Below are positions 1-11,400 of a stretch of DNA of 64,000 nt, piece by piece. Every line of letters starts with the position of its first letter. Positions within the stretch are counted from its first letter, which is position 1. The position numbers and the translations under genes were made by a program. The DNA is from Hydrangea macrophylla. Lineage: Eukaryota; Streptophyta; Magnoliopsida; Cornales; Hydrangeaceae. The DNA lies in assembly GCA_033977485.1 (NCBI GenBank), contig CM066984.1:109773691-109837690 (forward strand), given 5' to 3'. The notes beneath the pieces are model-generated. The model made no database searches and was not told the origin of the DNA. It worked only from the letters and a program-made list of their open reading frames with translations.

Positions 1-1431
1 AAAATCTTCAAAACAATGAGTCAAAACAGTGAGTGAGTTGAGTTTAAAGATTTTTCTAGAACTCAATACTCAACATATGGATACAAGGCCACTTGGAAAG
101 TCTTCCTAACTCATTGGAGAACACCTATGATTTTTGGTTTGACTTGGAAGTACTTGGAAATGGTCCATTTGGGTCCCAACATTCCTTCCAAACATTCTGT
201 TTTTGCTGTCACAGCAGCTAGGTCAACTTACGACCTCTTTTCCAGAAAACTTTTCCAAAAGGGGTGGTCCTAACTTATTTTTCCCTTAAAATTAAATGTC
301 TTAGGAAACTTTCTGTATAAAATGGGCCTCTAGATCATTCTTTTTCATTTTCTAAGATTTTCTAACATTTCAGTCGACAGTACGAACTCTGTTTCTGAGT
401 GACCTCTATTGTTTATATAATTTCTCTCAATCTGTGATATCTATTCAAGATTGGCCTTTTGGGTTGTGTTCTAGACACAATAAGAAACATCTCCATAAAA
501 ACTCATGCATTGAAAACATTCCTAACCCCTCTTTTCAAATTCCAAAAGATCATGCTACTGTTCTGTCCACTATTCACAGCAAGTACATTTCAACTTTCAT
601 TCTTTGATTTGATGCTCATATGCATTCCAAATTAGTTCATATCTTAGGAAGTAGTCCATACTACATTTGTACACATCCCATGTTAATTTCATTCATTCAT
701 TCATACACATTCTAGACTTCTAAGTCATTCTAGAAATCCATGTACACAAAAACACACTACAACCTTTGCACATTTTAGATACATACATTGCATTCATGCA
801 AGATTTGGGGTTTTTGTAACTCTTAATCTAAGGAGAACATAAGGAATGAACTCGATCACCCGTTCATGCTTCCCCTTGATCTAATCATCCTTTCTCATCC
901 GTCCCGGGGATTGAGAGATCTTCTTTTTCTCAAAGATTAACATGCATCATTCTAGCCTTGCTAAGCATATTTTGATTTCTTTGATTATTTGTTTCAAGAA
1001 CAATTCATGTCCCCTTTAGATTAGGAAAACTTTATTATCTGATGCATGATTAGACGATTTTTCCTAGGTTTATTTGTGTGATCTTTCACTTTGCATTGTG
1101 TGATATTTGGCTTAGATCTTATGAATGATATCTTATCTTTAGATCTTCCATTTCAAATCTCCTTATGTGATGTAATATACTATCATAGTACTATTTGTCG
1201 AACCATACATAGTATAAGATGATTATTTGGATGCTAATTGAGGCCCGTCGAAAGACGGGGCGAGTTGAGGGTGTTTTAGTCGCGACAAAGGCTCCTTCCT
1301 CTCTCGTACCAAAACCCCGAACCAAGTTCTTTGGTGATGAAGGGCCGGTGCCCTTATCCGCTTGGGTGAGTCAAAATTAGGTTTCTTGGTTCCTTAAAGA
1401 CCAAGTGGCGACTCTGTATCTGTTTTCAACA
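1..1431 (+). mobile_element. 3' part of a Tat/Ogre-like LTR, truncated by the window start
   Basis: The block near 1240-1431 (GGCCCGTCGAAAGACGGGG, then CTCCTTCC, then AAGTGGCGACTC, ending TTTTCAACA) matches in order the block at 47370-47578 that closes a duplication-flanked LTR (LTR-T). The upstream part also shares phrases with 46.1-46.8 kb, such as AACAGTGAGT and ATGGTCCA. The LTR end is placed at the CA near 1431. No primer-binding site or polyprotein follows, so this is a solo or broken LTR. The Tat/Ogre name rests on my recognition of the GTGGCGACTC end and the TGTAGACACCCC start of its relative, and was not searched. Confidence 0.55.
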
Positions 1432-1544
1432 GACCATTTTCTTTTCTTTGATCCAAGTCAAAATCAATTTCAAAACAATCTCAAACGAGAGAAGTGGTCC
1501 ACTTCCGGTATCCACAACGAGCAGATCTGCCCATCAGTGCACCA

Positions 1545-2484
1545 ATCCACCATCTTCTTCTTCTTCTTCTCCTTTTTTTTTTAATACATTTTTTTGTGAA
1601 ATTTATCAAAAAAAGTCAGTAACTTTCTTAATATTTTTTCCCAGAGTTTGATATCAATAGTAATAGTTGTTTGATAGATATCGTTGAGTAGGCTTTAAAC
1701 ATATAGATTTTATGCAAAAAAAAAACAAGTTACAGATTGATATGAATGCTCAATTTGTAAAAAGTTTTTTCAATGTTTGGCAGAATACTTTTTTGTGAAA
1801 TTTCACAACCTTTTTTTCTTTTGAAATTTTCACAACTTTTTCGGTGCTGGTATGAGAAATTAAATTTCAAAAACTTGTTTTGTGATCATTTCATATTGAT
1901 GTGGTAGTTTGGTTGTGAAGAGATCGTCAAGTGAGGTCGTGGTGGTGATCAGCAAAAGTTTGGTGTGACTGTGGTGGTTTCTTGAAATTTCACGAACTCT
2001 GTGAAATTTCACAACTTTTTTTTGATAAATTTCACAACTTTTTTTTTTAATTTCACAAGTTTTTTTGGTGGTATAAGAAATGAACTTTCAGAAAGTTATT
2101 TTCTGATTATTGTATGTTGATTTGGTGTTTTGGTTGTGAATGAGGTCAATCAGGTGAGGTGGTGGTGGTTGGTGGAGGCTTAAGGTCGTAATGGTGGTCG
2201 TTGGAAGTAAGGTGAGGTGGTGGTGGTTGGTGGAGGCTTAAGGTCGTGATGGTGGTCGTCGGAGCTCAGGCGAGGTCGCCGGAGCTCAGGCGAGGTGATG
2301 GTAGTGGTCGCCGGAGGTCAGGCGAGGTCGCCGAAGATACAGGGGGTGAAACTCTCTTGGTGTAGACCAATATTGTGGTAGATTTGTCAAAATACCAAGG
2401 AGTGTACCTTCTCCCAAATATTTTTACTAGTTATACCTAAACCACTATACTTTCCTTAATTTGAATTAATTGCTAATTGCCCCC
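1545..2484. repeat. Decayed non-autonomous DNA-transposon-like repeat, copy 1
   Basis: Shares three ordered blocks, in inverted orientation, with 53146-54560. These are repeated GTGAAATTTCACAA phrases (about 1790-2060), a GT-rich block with the phrase GGAGCTCAGGCGAGGTCGCC (about 2150-2330), and an outer end reading TTAATTGCTAATTGCCCC (about 2466-2484), whose reverse complement is close to 53146-53163. The shared outer end suggests a terminal inverted repeat, possibly MULE type. No duplication or transposase is visible. An open frame at 1448-1651 is not supported as a gene. Confidence 0.45.
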
Positions 2485-2640
2485 AAAATAAATTTGGTAC
2501 GAGTTTAATTTGGGTAATAACCGGAGATACCCTAACATTTTTACCTGAATTTGAGTTTTTGATGTGAACCAAAACCAATAACCTGTTGTATCATAATATA
2601 AATGATCCTCAGTTTTCCTCCTGAACCGGATTGCAGACCA

Positions 2641-2694
2641 TTTCTCTCTCTCTCTCTCTCCCTCTCCCTCTCCTTCTCCTGAAACCCTAAACTC

Positions 2695-2752
<58 letters not shown>

Positions 2753-2753
2753 G
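2641..2753. repeat. CT/TA microsatellite in the leader region of the 3273 gene
   Basis: (CT)n runs at about 2641-2680 and 2698-2732 pass directly into (TA)n at 2733-2752. CT-rich leaders and TATA runs are common just upstream of plant genes, so this may hold the promoter or 5' leader of the gene starting at 3273. A T-run of more than 20 at 2951-2976 lies between. Confidence 0.6.
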
Positions 2754-3272
2754 CATACATATCCGACATGACAAGATCAGGTATTACACACACCTTCCTC
2801 GTTACATCCATCCATCCAACTCTTGCTGGTTTTTGTCTCCCTCACATAGAAAGCATCTGAACAGACTCAACTAGATTTGCATAATTCTCTTGAATCGAGC
2901 TCGTAACTTTGCGGATTATTGTTAATTTTGATTAAATTGTTGTTGTTGTGGTTTTTTTTTTTTTTTTTTTTTTTTTGTGTTAAAAGTTGGGGAATTCGCC
3001 TCTTTTGTTTTGTTTTTTTGTTTTTTTTTTCATTAAAAGTTAACTTGGCTGTGATTTTGGATAGTGGGATGAATTGATATTGGTTTTTTGGATAAAGTAG
3101 GAGAAATCCAAGGCGGGGTTTTGATTGTTTTCTTCTTATAAATACAGACTTGTTTGTGGATATATATAGTCTTTAGCTTTATACTGAAAGTGTGAAATGT
3201 GATTGTTCTTTTGTTTTCTATAGTGTCGATGTAATCGAATCAAAGCCGATTCTTATACACATGTAGAAAACA

Positions 3273-4301
3273 ATGGAAGGCAACATTTGTGACTTAAATC
3301 ACTTGGACGCCGACGCCCATTTGCCTCCACGAAAGCGGCTCCTTGCCGGATTGAAAAAACAGAACATCGATGGCAATTCACATCAGCCATCGACCTCTAA
3401 TTCTTTGAGTGAATTTGAAACCCAACTTAACAACTTGTTGAGATCTCATTTGAATAACCCCCCTAATCTTTCTCTTGAGGAGATCGTGGAGGCTTCGACT
3501 TCAGAGGCCATGGCTGCCGTTAAGGCAGCAAAGGTTGCCAGAGCTGCAGCCGAAGAGAAAGCTGAGATAGCCGCAAAGGCAATGGCTGCGGCCAAGAGTG
3601 CTTTAGAATTGGTTGCCGCTATTTCTGAGGAGACAGCTTCAAACTCCCATGAAAGATCTTCGAAGAAAAGCAAGATGAAGAAGCACACGCATGTTCAGAT
3701 TTTCTATAACAAGCAAAAACGGGTTGAGAACTGCCGGAAAGATGAAGAATTGGCCCGTAATTTGCATCGTGTCATCAATAGCTCCCCAAGAATTTTGAAG
3801 TGCTCTTCGACTTCTGATTCAAAAAGTCACAAATATAAGAGGCCTAAACGCTCCTCCACTCCAGAAAGATCTAGGGTTTCGAATGGACGTGCAGTGTGGG
3901 AAGAAAATCCGCCTTCTACCAGCAATGGGGATGTGATATTAGGTGAGGTGGACTCTGAAGGAGATGAGAACACATCAAAGTTCAATAAAGCTGACAGATT
4001 GAAGATGGGTGATAGGGAAATCGAAACAAGTAACTCAAAGGAAAAAACGTGGGAATCATTGGATGATACATGTAGTGTTAGTAGAAAAAGGGGCAGGATT
4101 AAGCAGAAGAAGTTGCCTTTAAGTATTTGTACCTTCAATGACCGAGTGAATCCCAAAGAAGAGCGGATATCTCGAAGCTCTCCATTGACTGTGGAGCCTT
4201 CGGCCAATGTCATTATGCCAGCTGAGACGAAATCAATGTGGAAGTGCCAGGCATTCAAGGCGCCTGTGTGTGCTAAACAAAAAAAAGTCGTGCAGTCATA
4301 A
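3273..4301 (+). CDS. Plant-specific basic, alanine-rich nuclear-type protein of unknown function (342 aa)
   Basis: One open exon with an ATG in good context (AAAACAATGG) and a TAA stop. The N-terminus reads DLNHLDADAHLPPRKRLLAG. Residues about 65-120 are an Ala/Glu/Lys helix (EAMAAVKAAKVARAAAEEKA) likely to form a coiled coil. Lys/Arg clusters at about 129-155 and 188-200 (KKSKMKKH, KYKRPKRS) look like nuclear localisation signals. The C-terminal half is Ser-rich and polar, with further basic patches. No catalytic domain, membrane segment or signal peptide is seen. From memory and unverified, Arabidopsis has a gene of unknown function annotated 'PHD finger-like' beside its SRPK gene, and the adjacent SRPK here fits that pairing. 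I see no Cys/His pattern of a PHD finger. Function remains unknown. Confidence 0.82.
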   Translation: MEGNICDLNHLDADAHLPPRKRLLAGLKKQNIDGNSHQPSTSNSLSEFETQLNNLLRSHLNNPPNLSLEEIVEASTSEAMAAVKAAKVARAAAEEKAEIAAKAMAAAKSALELVAAISEETASNSHERSSKKSKMKKHTHVQIFYNKQKRVENCRKDEELARNLHRVINSSPRILKCSSTSDSKSHKYKRPKRSSTPERSRVSNGRAVWEENPPSTSNGDVILGEVDSEGDENTSKFNKADRLKMGDREIETSNSKEKTWESLDDTCSVSRKRGRIKQKKLPLSICTFNDRVNPKEERISRSSPLTVEPSANVIMPAETKSMWKCQAFKAPVCAKQKKVVQS

Positions 4302-5910
4302 TGTTTTTTTCCCTAGTGCAATGATGAATTGCTACCACAGTTGAAGTTTTTAGCCGAGGTAGGACTAAATTTATGTTTTTCTTATAGATATTGGTTCTGT
4401 TTCTCTTTTGCTTGTCCATGCCATTGTTCTGAATCTGAATCTCAGCTAAATGTATTTTGGCTGTTTGATAGTTTGCATCTATGCATTGGCCACATCTCAG
4501 AAATATCTGCCTCTTAATCACATCAAATCTTGATGTAAATATTTTACAAGGATGTGGCGAAATTGAATGATCGTTGATAAGTTGCTTACCATATTGGTTT
4601 TTGTGCTTCTGATAGAAAGTACTGAACCTGTGCTTAACATTTTTGGTATTGTATCCTTCAACAAATTGATTACTCATTCTTGCTTCTTACATCAGTGTCA
4701 TGCACGGAATCCATTTTTTTACATCATATCTTGTGAACCTAAACTGCCATGGAAATGAAACAGAAGTTTGTGCCAGGAGTTTCAGTAACGTGCAGAAAAG
4801 TATGACCTAGGGTTGAGAGTTACCTCTCATTTCATCCACAATAATGGAATGGATGAACCAATCTGTATCATTAAAACTCTTATGTAGTTCGTGGCTGGAT
4901 AAATGATTGAATTTTCCACCCTGGACACAAAATAGAATTCATTTTCCATACCTTTTCCCTTGTCAGTAAAACTGGAAAACTTGTAAACAAATCTTATTTC
5001 TGAATTTCAAGCCCTGTTTTAGCATTTGATGTAGGGTTGAATCGAATTTATTGCAGGTGGAATTTATATATTCCACTTGTGATTTTATTGCTGGCGGAAT
5101 TTATTTTACGCGATGTGTGGTCTGATACTTTTCCCTCCTAATCTTGAAATAATGGTATTGACAAAATTAATGGTTTAAATTGTTGGCACTGACGACAGGT
5201 TTCAAGTAACTTGAGGACAGCTAGCGCTGAGGAAATTTTGTTAGTGGGCTGATCTTCGGAGATGTTGTCAGTGGCAGTTTGTAATAATGGTAATCACGAG
5301 GTATTATGGTGTAATATTGATTGTTTTCCCCTTCTTTTTTTTTTTTTTTTTTTTGGGATATGCTACTGTGAAAATTAACAATATAATTTTGTTTAAAGAA
5401 TGAGAGGGCCTTCCTTTTGATGGTAGAATTGTAATCCTATGATTGGTCTTTATGCTCTCACATTTTTTTCTGTACTGTATCCTTGAAATGGTTTTCTCGG
5501 TTCATTCTGTATTCTTATATGCTGAGGACTTAAAGTGGAACTAGTCATTGAATTGCATCATTTGGTTATTTATATATCCAAGAACAACTGAAATTTTTGT
5601 TGAATTGCTTAACATAGGTTAGTAGTAATCTTTGTCAAGGGATAGGACTTTGTTGGGTTGACACTTAGTGAGATTTGTTTGTCTTTAGGTCATTGTGTAA
5701 TTTAGGGCTCTTGTACCCCTTTTTGGATCAAGAGGCTTCAACCACTATTTATCGCGTTCTCAGTTCTATTTGCGGTTTTGATGGAAATTCAAATTAGTTT
5801 TTGGTGGTTTGGTGGATGATGAGGATACCTGAGAGCCTCTCAGTTTTCATGACTCCGCCTCACCAGTTAGTCTTGGCAGCATAATGGCATCTATCAAAAT
5901 CTGCAGTAAG
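4302..5910 (+). other. 3' UTR and intergenic DNA after the 3273 gene
   Basis: No convincing further exon was found. The open frames at 4329-4758 are short and of low complexity. Candidate polyadenylation context occurs after 4302 but no single signal stands out. T-runs occur at about 5335-5354. Nothing else is supported. Confidence 0.4.
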
Positions 5911-5914
5911 ACTA

Positions 5915-6115
5915 GGTGCAGAAGGTGCCAGGTAGGATTCTAGTAAGCTTCGGTGTGAGGTTGTTCCATTGTGATGTAGAGGCAAAAGGGTTCAAAACGC
6001 GGAAACAGGCTCTCCATACGTAGGAAAAAGGTTGCGTACATCTAACCTTATGTCCTTAACCTTGCAGTGGAGGGAGCTTTGTAATTTGTACACTGGGTTT
6101 GTCCTTTTTTTTAAG
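5915..6115 (+). mobile_element. tRNA-derived SINE, Au type
   Basis: Contains the ordered phrases TTGTTCCATTGTGA, GGGTTCAAAACGCGGAAACAG (B-box-like GGTTCAAAACG), AGGTTGCGTACATCTAACCTT, GCAGTGGAGGGAGCTTTG and CACTGGGTTTGTCC followed by T-rich DNA. This is the layout I know for the plant Au SINE family. A second copy at 58439-58605 aligns phrase by phrase. The 5' limit is approximate. Confidence 0.7.
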
Positions 6116-6429
6116 CAAAAAAGGGAGTGCAAAGGGAGGGTGGTCAACTTAGATAGGCTTCCATACTCGGGGAACCCCTACGCTCCCCCAAGTCTAACTG
6201 AACCATAGTCTCAGCCGAGGTATTGGATTAAAAACAAAAAGTTAAGAGCCTGTTTGGGAACCACGTTTGTTGTCCCAAATGTGGTTTGAATCATTGAATG
6301 ACAACCTTTAACTGTTTGCCTAGCTTGGCAATCGCAGGCAAATGCGCATGTGTTGCCAACGGTGCCTTAGTAGTAATGAATGAAGCTCAATCTTTACTTT
6401 GAAGGCTATCAATGCATTCTTTTGGCTAA

Positions 6430-6939
6430 GAGCATCCACAATGGTGTGATGCAAAACATATGAACTTAGGATAAATATACGCTAAGTTGTCGCAACAAGT
6501 TTATGGGTCTCGTAATGGTGTAGTGAATCAAATGGACCAAAGTTGACCGTTTCGCAATTAAACGGACAAAGGTTGACCGTTTGAATTTTCAACGGTCAAG
6601 AGATGTCCGTTTGGCAATTATTAGAAATAGCCTCCTTTGGCACTTGCACGGTCAAGAGATGACTGACCGGTTGCTCACCAAACGGTTGAGCTTCAATCGT
6701 TCGGTCTTAAAAAATGGTTTAACTTTTTTCCGTGTCTCACCATAAAAATATGTTTAATGTATGTTGAAACGATTAAGTTTCAACCGTTTCCCCGTACAAT
6801 ACTTAAATTTAGCGGTACATTAACTTTAAGTTCAACTATCCTACCAACTTTAAATTTGTGATATAAGCTACACCATTGTAGGACACCATCACCTTAGTTT
6901 AAGCTTAAGTTGTGGTACCATCCACAATGGTAGATGCTC
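6430..6939. mobile_element. MITE with GAGCATCCACAATGG termini
   Basis: The left end GAGCATCCACAATGG and the reverse complement of the right end (GAGCATCTACCATTGTGGATGG) form imperfect terminal inverted repeats about 500 bp apart. Inside, pseudo-tandem phrases around AACGGTCAA and GACCGTTTG repeat between 6538 and 6720. Flanking triplets TAA/AAA could be a weak 3-bp duplication, so the superfamily is unresolved. No ORF. Confidence 0.55.
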
Positions 6940-7403
6940 AAAGAGACTAAGACCTTGTTGTAAAAGTTAATGAGGTAATGGCTGCAGACCCTCTTTCTTA
7001 GTCAAACCCATCCATCCACTTTTGACATTCAAGACAAGCTTTTGACATGAGTCGAACAAGTATAATGTGAGCTTTGAAATGGACCAAATATGAAATATCT
7101 GAGATGACCAACCATTGCAACTTGGCTCACGGGGTCCATTGGTGTGGCTTCCTTTATCTGCAGCTTCTGTTGCTCTCTCATGATTTTGTGTTTCCTCCTT
7201 TCCCCTCTTTGGACTACTATCTGAAGCCACGTTTGGCACAACGGATAAAATGATTAGTTTTCTATCTCATGGTCAATGTTTTAATGTAACAAATTTAACC
7301 TTCATATAGCAAAGGATAAATTTACTATTTCAAATTGGGTGAGTAGGAGATGATCTTATTGGTGGTTTGTGTTTCATGCGAACCCATTTACAAACTTTGT
7401 TGA

Positions 7404-7580
7404 GGCTTTGTTTGGTTCATGGATTCCATGAGGGAAAGGAAAAGGAAAAGGAAAAGGAAAAGGAAAACATGTAAGATGGAAAACTAGTTCTTTTTTACTT
7501 TACGGATGAGACTTATTTTTCCATATTGTTTTCCTTTCCCCTCCATTTTTCCTCGCAAAAACTATGAACCAAACAAAGCC
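7404..7580. mobile_element. Tourist-like MITE related to the Harbinger element at 17135
   Basis: The 177-bp element has inverted ends GGCTTTGTTTGGTTCATGG and, as reverse complement, GGCTTTGTTTGGTTCATAG. The stretch GTTTGGTTCATGGATT is identical to the terminus of the complete PIF/Harbinger element at 17135-21248. Flanking triplets are TGA (7401-7403) and TAA (7581-7583), compatible with a once-perfect TAA duplication. The interior holds an (AAAAGG)n-like run (7436-7467). It has no coding capacity, so mobilisation would need a transposase supplied in trans. Confidence 0.7.
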
Positions 7581-7583
7581 TAA

Positions 7584-8419
7584 GGGGGTAAAAGGTTTGG
7601 GGCCAGGACCAAAGGAAGCCACTGACCATCACATGGCCAGCGCTATCAATAGCTGCATCATCCACTATCTTTACAAGGTCCCACCAAAGGGAAGAAGCTT
7701 TTGCTACCATCAAGCTTCAATCCTGTTTTATTTGAACTCTTCAAGAATCTTCTCTCTCCTTCACATTTTAAGAGATGGTAGACATTATACTTGGAAGTAC
7801 AGCACTTCTGTACACTCCCTTGGCCACATATGTGGTACTGTTCCATTATCCATAGCATGATTTCAATTATCTGTGCTCCAAATAGATATTATTTGCAGAC
7901 TTAGACCAATCATAGTATGCAGCTTAACTAATCACATTACAGAACGCCGCACAACATAGCCAAAGTAGTCTAGGCAATATAAAAAATTATTCTCCTTGAA
8001 AAGCTGTTTTCCCCCCACTTGCCCACATGGTGTTTACAGGAAAAAGTTCAAATATGCTGCCATCAAGCCATTTCTGGGCTTCTTTTGTTGCCAAAAGGGT
8101 CCCCAGATTACATGACATTTTATGATAGAATATAGATTTGTCAAATGCATTTCAAGATCAACTTCCATTAAGATCAAAGAATATATACAGTTGTGGCAAG
8201 CACATGGGCTAGCAGTTGATCCATTTTAGTTAGATTTCTCTTGCTGGTGTCATTTCTTTACCAAAAAAATCATTCACTAGTATACATTTTAGTCAATTAT
8301 CCAAAAATTACAAATCTTATTCAGTTGTTAATAACCCAAAAAATAAATCACAATAAATACATACAGGTGGAGAGAGGGGCATAAAGGGGCATAGCGCCAC
8401 AAAAGTTTTGATCCCTTCT
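7584..8419. other. Downstream flank of the SRPK gene
   Basis: Contains no supported gene. The open frames on both strands at 7513-7860 overlap each other and the MITE and show no recognisable domain. The part nearest 8419 should contain the 3' UTR of the minus-strand SRPK gene. Confidence 0.4.
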
Positions 8420-11400
8420 TCACTTACCCACCTTAATCTGAAGGTTACTCATCCCCACATTCACCTTTTGAACACTTGCTTCACTTTTAATCTCATTCTG
8501 GTTCACATTTCTGCTGTTCAGCCATGAATGTTGCAGACACTGCTGGGCAGTTGGCCTCTTCTCTGGTGCAAAATCAAGAAGGGGTGATAGAAACTCTGCA
8601 AACTCACGAGCGTTGGGTTCAGAAAATTTGAACTTATCAACGAGTAATCGATCGAGTGGCCAGTATTTCAGCCTTCGGATCCTTTTCAGATCACCATGCC
8701 GGTCAAAGTAATCTTTAGATCGGACCCCACCTACGGCTATCTGTTTAATCATTAGGAAAGAGAATAAACTATCAGAGATCGGTGTTTAAAGAGGAAGAGG
8801 AGGAAGACAATGTACTCACCTTCCGAGGCATTTTTCCAAGGAGCTCCATCATTAGAGCAAGGTGATCCTGCAGCCAGCCAATGACATTTTCTTTACAACC
8901 CAAAAATATTCATTTTATGCGAGTGTGTATGTGTGTGCGCGCATATAAATTGAAAGAACAAAGAAGCTAAAATGGTACCAGAAAAGATAAGGCGACGTTA
9001 CCACCACATTTCATAAACCAAAATCAATTATGAATTTGTCCAATTAGAACCTGACGACTTCGTTGAATAGAATTGCAAATCAATAGGTTGCTTGTTTTAT
9101 CAAAGTTAAATCATTACCAACAGAAGCTTAAAAATTAAAGAACGCAATCCATAATAATAACTTCACTAATGGAACCAACAGAGACTTAAGCTCGTCAGAG
9201 AAATCTCAAAACCAAGCACAACAAATCCTTGACCCAAACTATCTGGATTCAGCTATATAAATCATATTACTCTATTTTTCTTTGTTTAAACCGGAGACTC
9301 ACTCAAATAACACGCTATCACATTTCTCATCACACTTTACCCATCTAACATCTTACGAATGTATTCCTTTCTAGTTCCGTCATGTCTTGTGTTATTACAC
9401 CATCATCACAGTACTTGCCCTTGCCTGAGAAATCTAATAACATATTTTTATTAAACTTTGGGGGGAGTGGATAGTGCAACTTGATGGCCTTTCCTTGATA
9501 TCCAGACATCGCCTTTTACCTGGGTCACTCAAAATAGGTTCGGTTTCCCACCCTGCCCACTCTTGAGAAGTGGGTATATATACATGTATATGTACAATAT
9601 AAGGGAGAGAGAAAGAGGGACAGACGTAGAGAGGGAAGAGAAAAAAAAAAAGTATCTTTTCCAACGTTTTCTCTTTCAGTTAGAGATTACATAGCATATG
9701 CTGGTTTCTTTTCTTTTTTTCTTTTTATTACAAAAGGGGAGGAGGGATTCGAACCTGTGACTAAGGCATGAGGGAGTTGGTGCCAGCTAACTCAGATAGG
9801 ACCACAGTTCTAGCATAAACATGGTTGCAATATTTACATTATCATGTCAATTAGAGTAATATTTGGGACACAACCTTCATACAACTTTCATACAACCTCC
9901 CCAAAAGATGTGTCTATCTCTCTTGTGATGTCACTGGACCCCACAGTGACACAGGAAAGAGATAGACACATCTTTTGGAGAGGTTGTATGAAAGTTGTAT
10001 GAAGGTTGTGCCCCAAGTATTACCCTGTCAATTATCCTTGATTTTCTATTTCTTGACCTTTTCCAACCAAAGTTGATATTGTATCTTCCAATACGTATCA
10101 AGCTAGACATGTTATTGATGTTTAAGGTACACAGATCTACAATAATTCTAGCAAACACTATACAGCATTCCACACTATCACACATTAATAAGCCATAACA
10201 AACATCAGGACAAAACCATAAAATACCTCGTCATCGGCAAAACCTTGTCCACTCTTGGGAGTAAACATCATCTCACCAGTAGCTAGCTCAAAGGCAATAC
10301 ACCCAAATGACCACATATCAACCGAGGATAAGTAACCTGACTGTAGAATAACTTCGGGAGCTCTATACTGTCTCGTTTGAATTTCTTCAGCAAATCTCTT
10401 ATCAGCCCAACACGCATTCCCAAAATCCACAATCTTGCACCTCAAATCAACCCCATCCATGGATCTTTCATACTTTGGAGAAGTCCCTCCGAACCCTCCC
10501 ATTGAAGATTGTCTTCCAGATATCTTAGCCACTGCTCTCCTCGCCCTCCTCTTTAGCTTTTTCTCGATAGTGTTTATTGTAAATCCACCATTCTGGTTTC
10601 CCTCGGGCCTCTCAAGAATTGGGGTGCGCCCGGACTTGATCGGGTCTTTAGCAGGATCAATGGTGGAATAGAGAAGAATATTTTCGGGTTTTAGATCCGA
10701 GTGTATTATACCAAGTTCTCTATGCAGATAATCGAGACCAATTAAAATACATTTACATATCTCTTTCACTTTATTCAATTCAAGACCTTTATAACGGTTA
10801 TGTTTGATAAGTCGAAGTAAGCTATCCCCGAGAAATTCAAGAACCATGCAAAAATGCTGCCCGTTTGGGCCTGCGTGCTTAAAATGGTCGATCAATCTTA
10901 TAACGCACTTGCTATTTGGATCACCGTCTGCGATAGCAGAAAGTACTTCGATTTCATGGAGAGCAGCTTGAGCAAATTGCGGACCACTTTTCTGGATCTT
11001 AAGAGCAACATATCTCTGCCAGAAGAAAAGAATCAACAATGTAAGCCCTAAGATACTGGGAAAATCAAGTTATGATTTATGTTACATTCATAAAGAGAAA
11101 AGGAAAACCCCAGATTACACTTGTTCCCTTAGTAAAGTAACACTCCATTTATTCTTGTATTTTGTTCTTCAAGGAATATCTCGTACAAACAAGAGTTTGG
11201 TTGAAATAAAGATGGCTTGTTTGGCTTGTTTAGATCAAAAGATGAACCCACTCAAATGGCAATATAAAAATAATAATAATAAAAATAATATTCATTTAAC
11301 TGAACATTAGTAGTAATATTGTTTCCATAAAAGTAGTCGTAAGAATGACATCAGTTTTCTTCTCTAAAGCCTATAACCACAATTGTGCATTTTAGCCTCG

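Noticed and set aside
9715..9805. tRNA gene on the minus strand
   Set aside because: Only the B box is convincing; no acceptor or anticodon arms could be paired.
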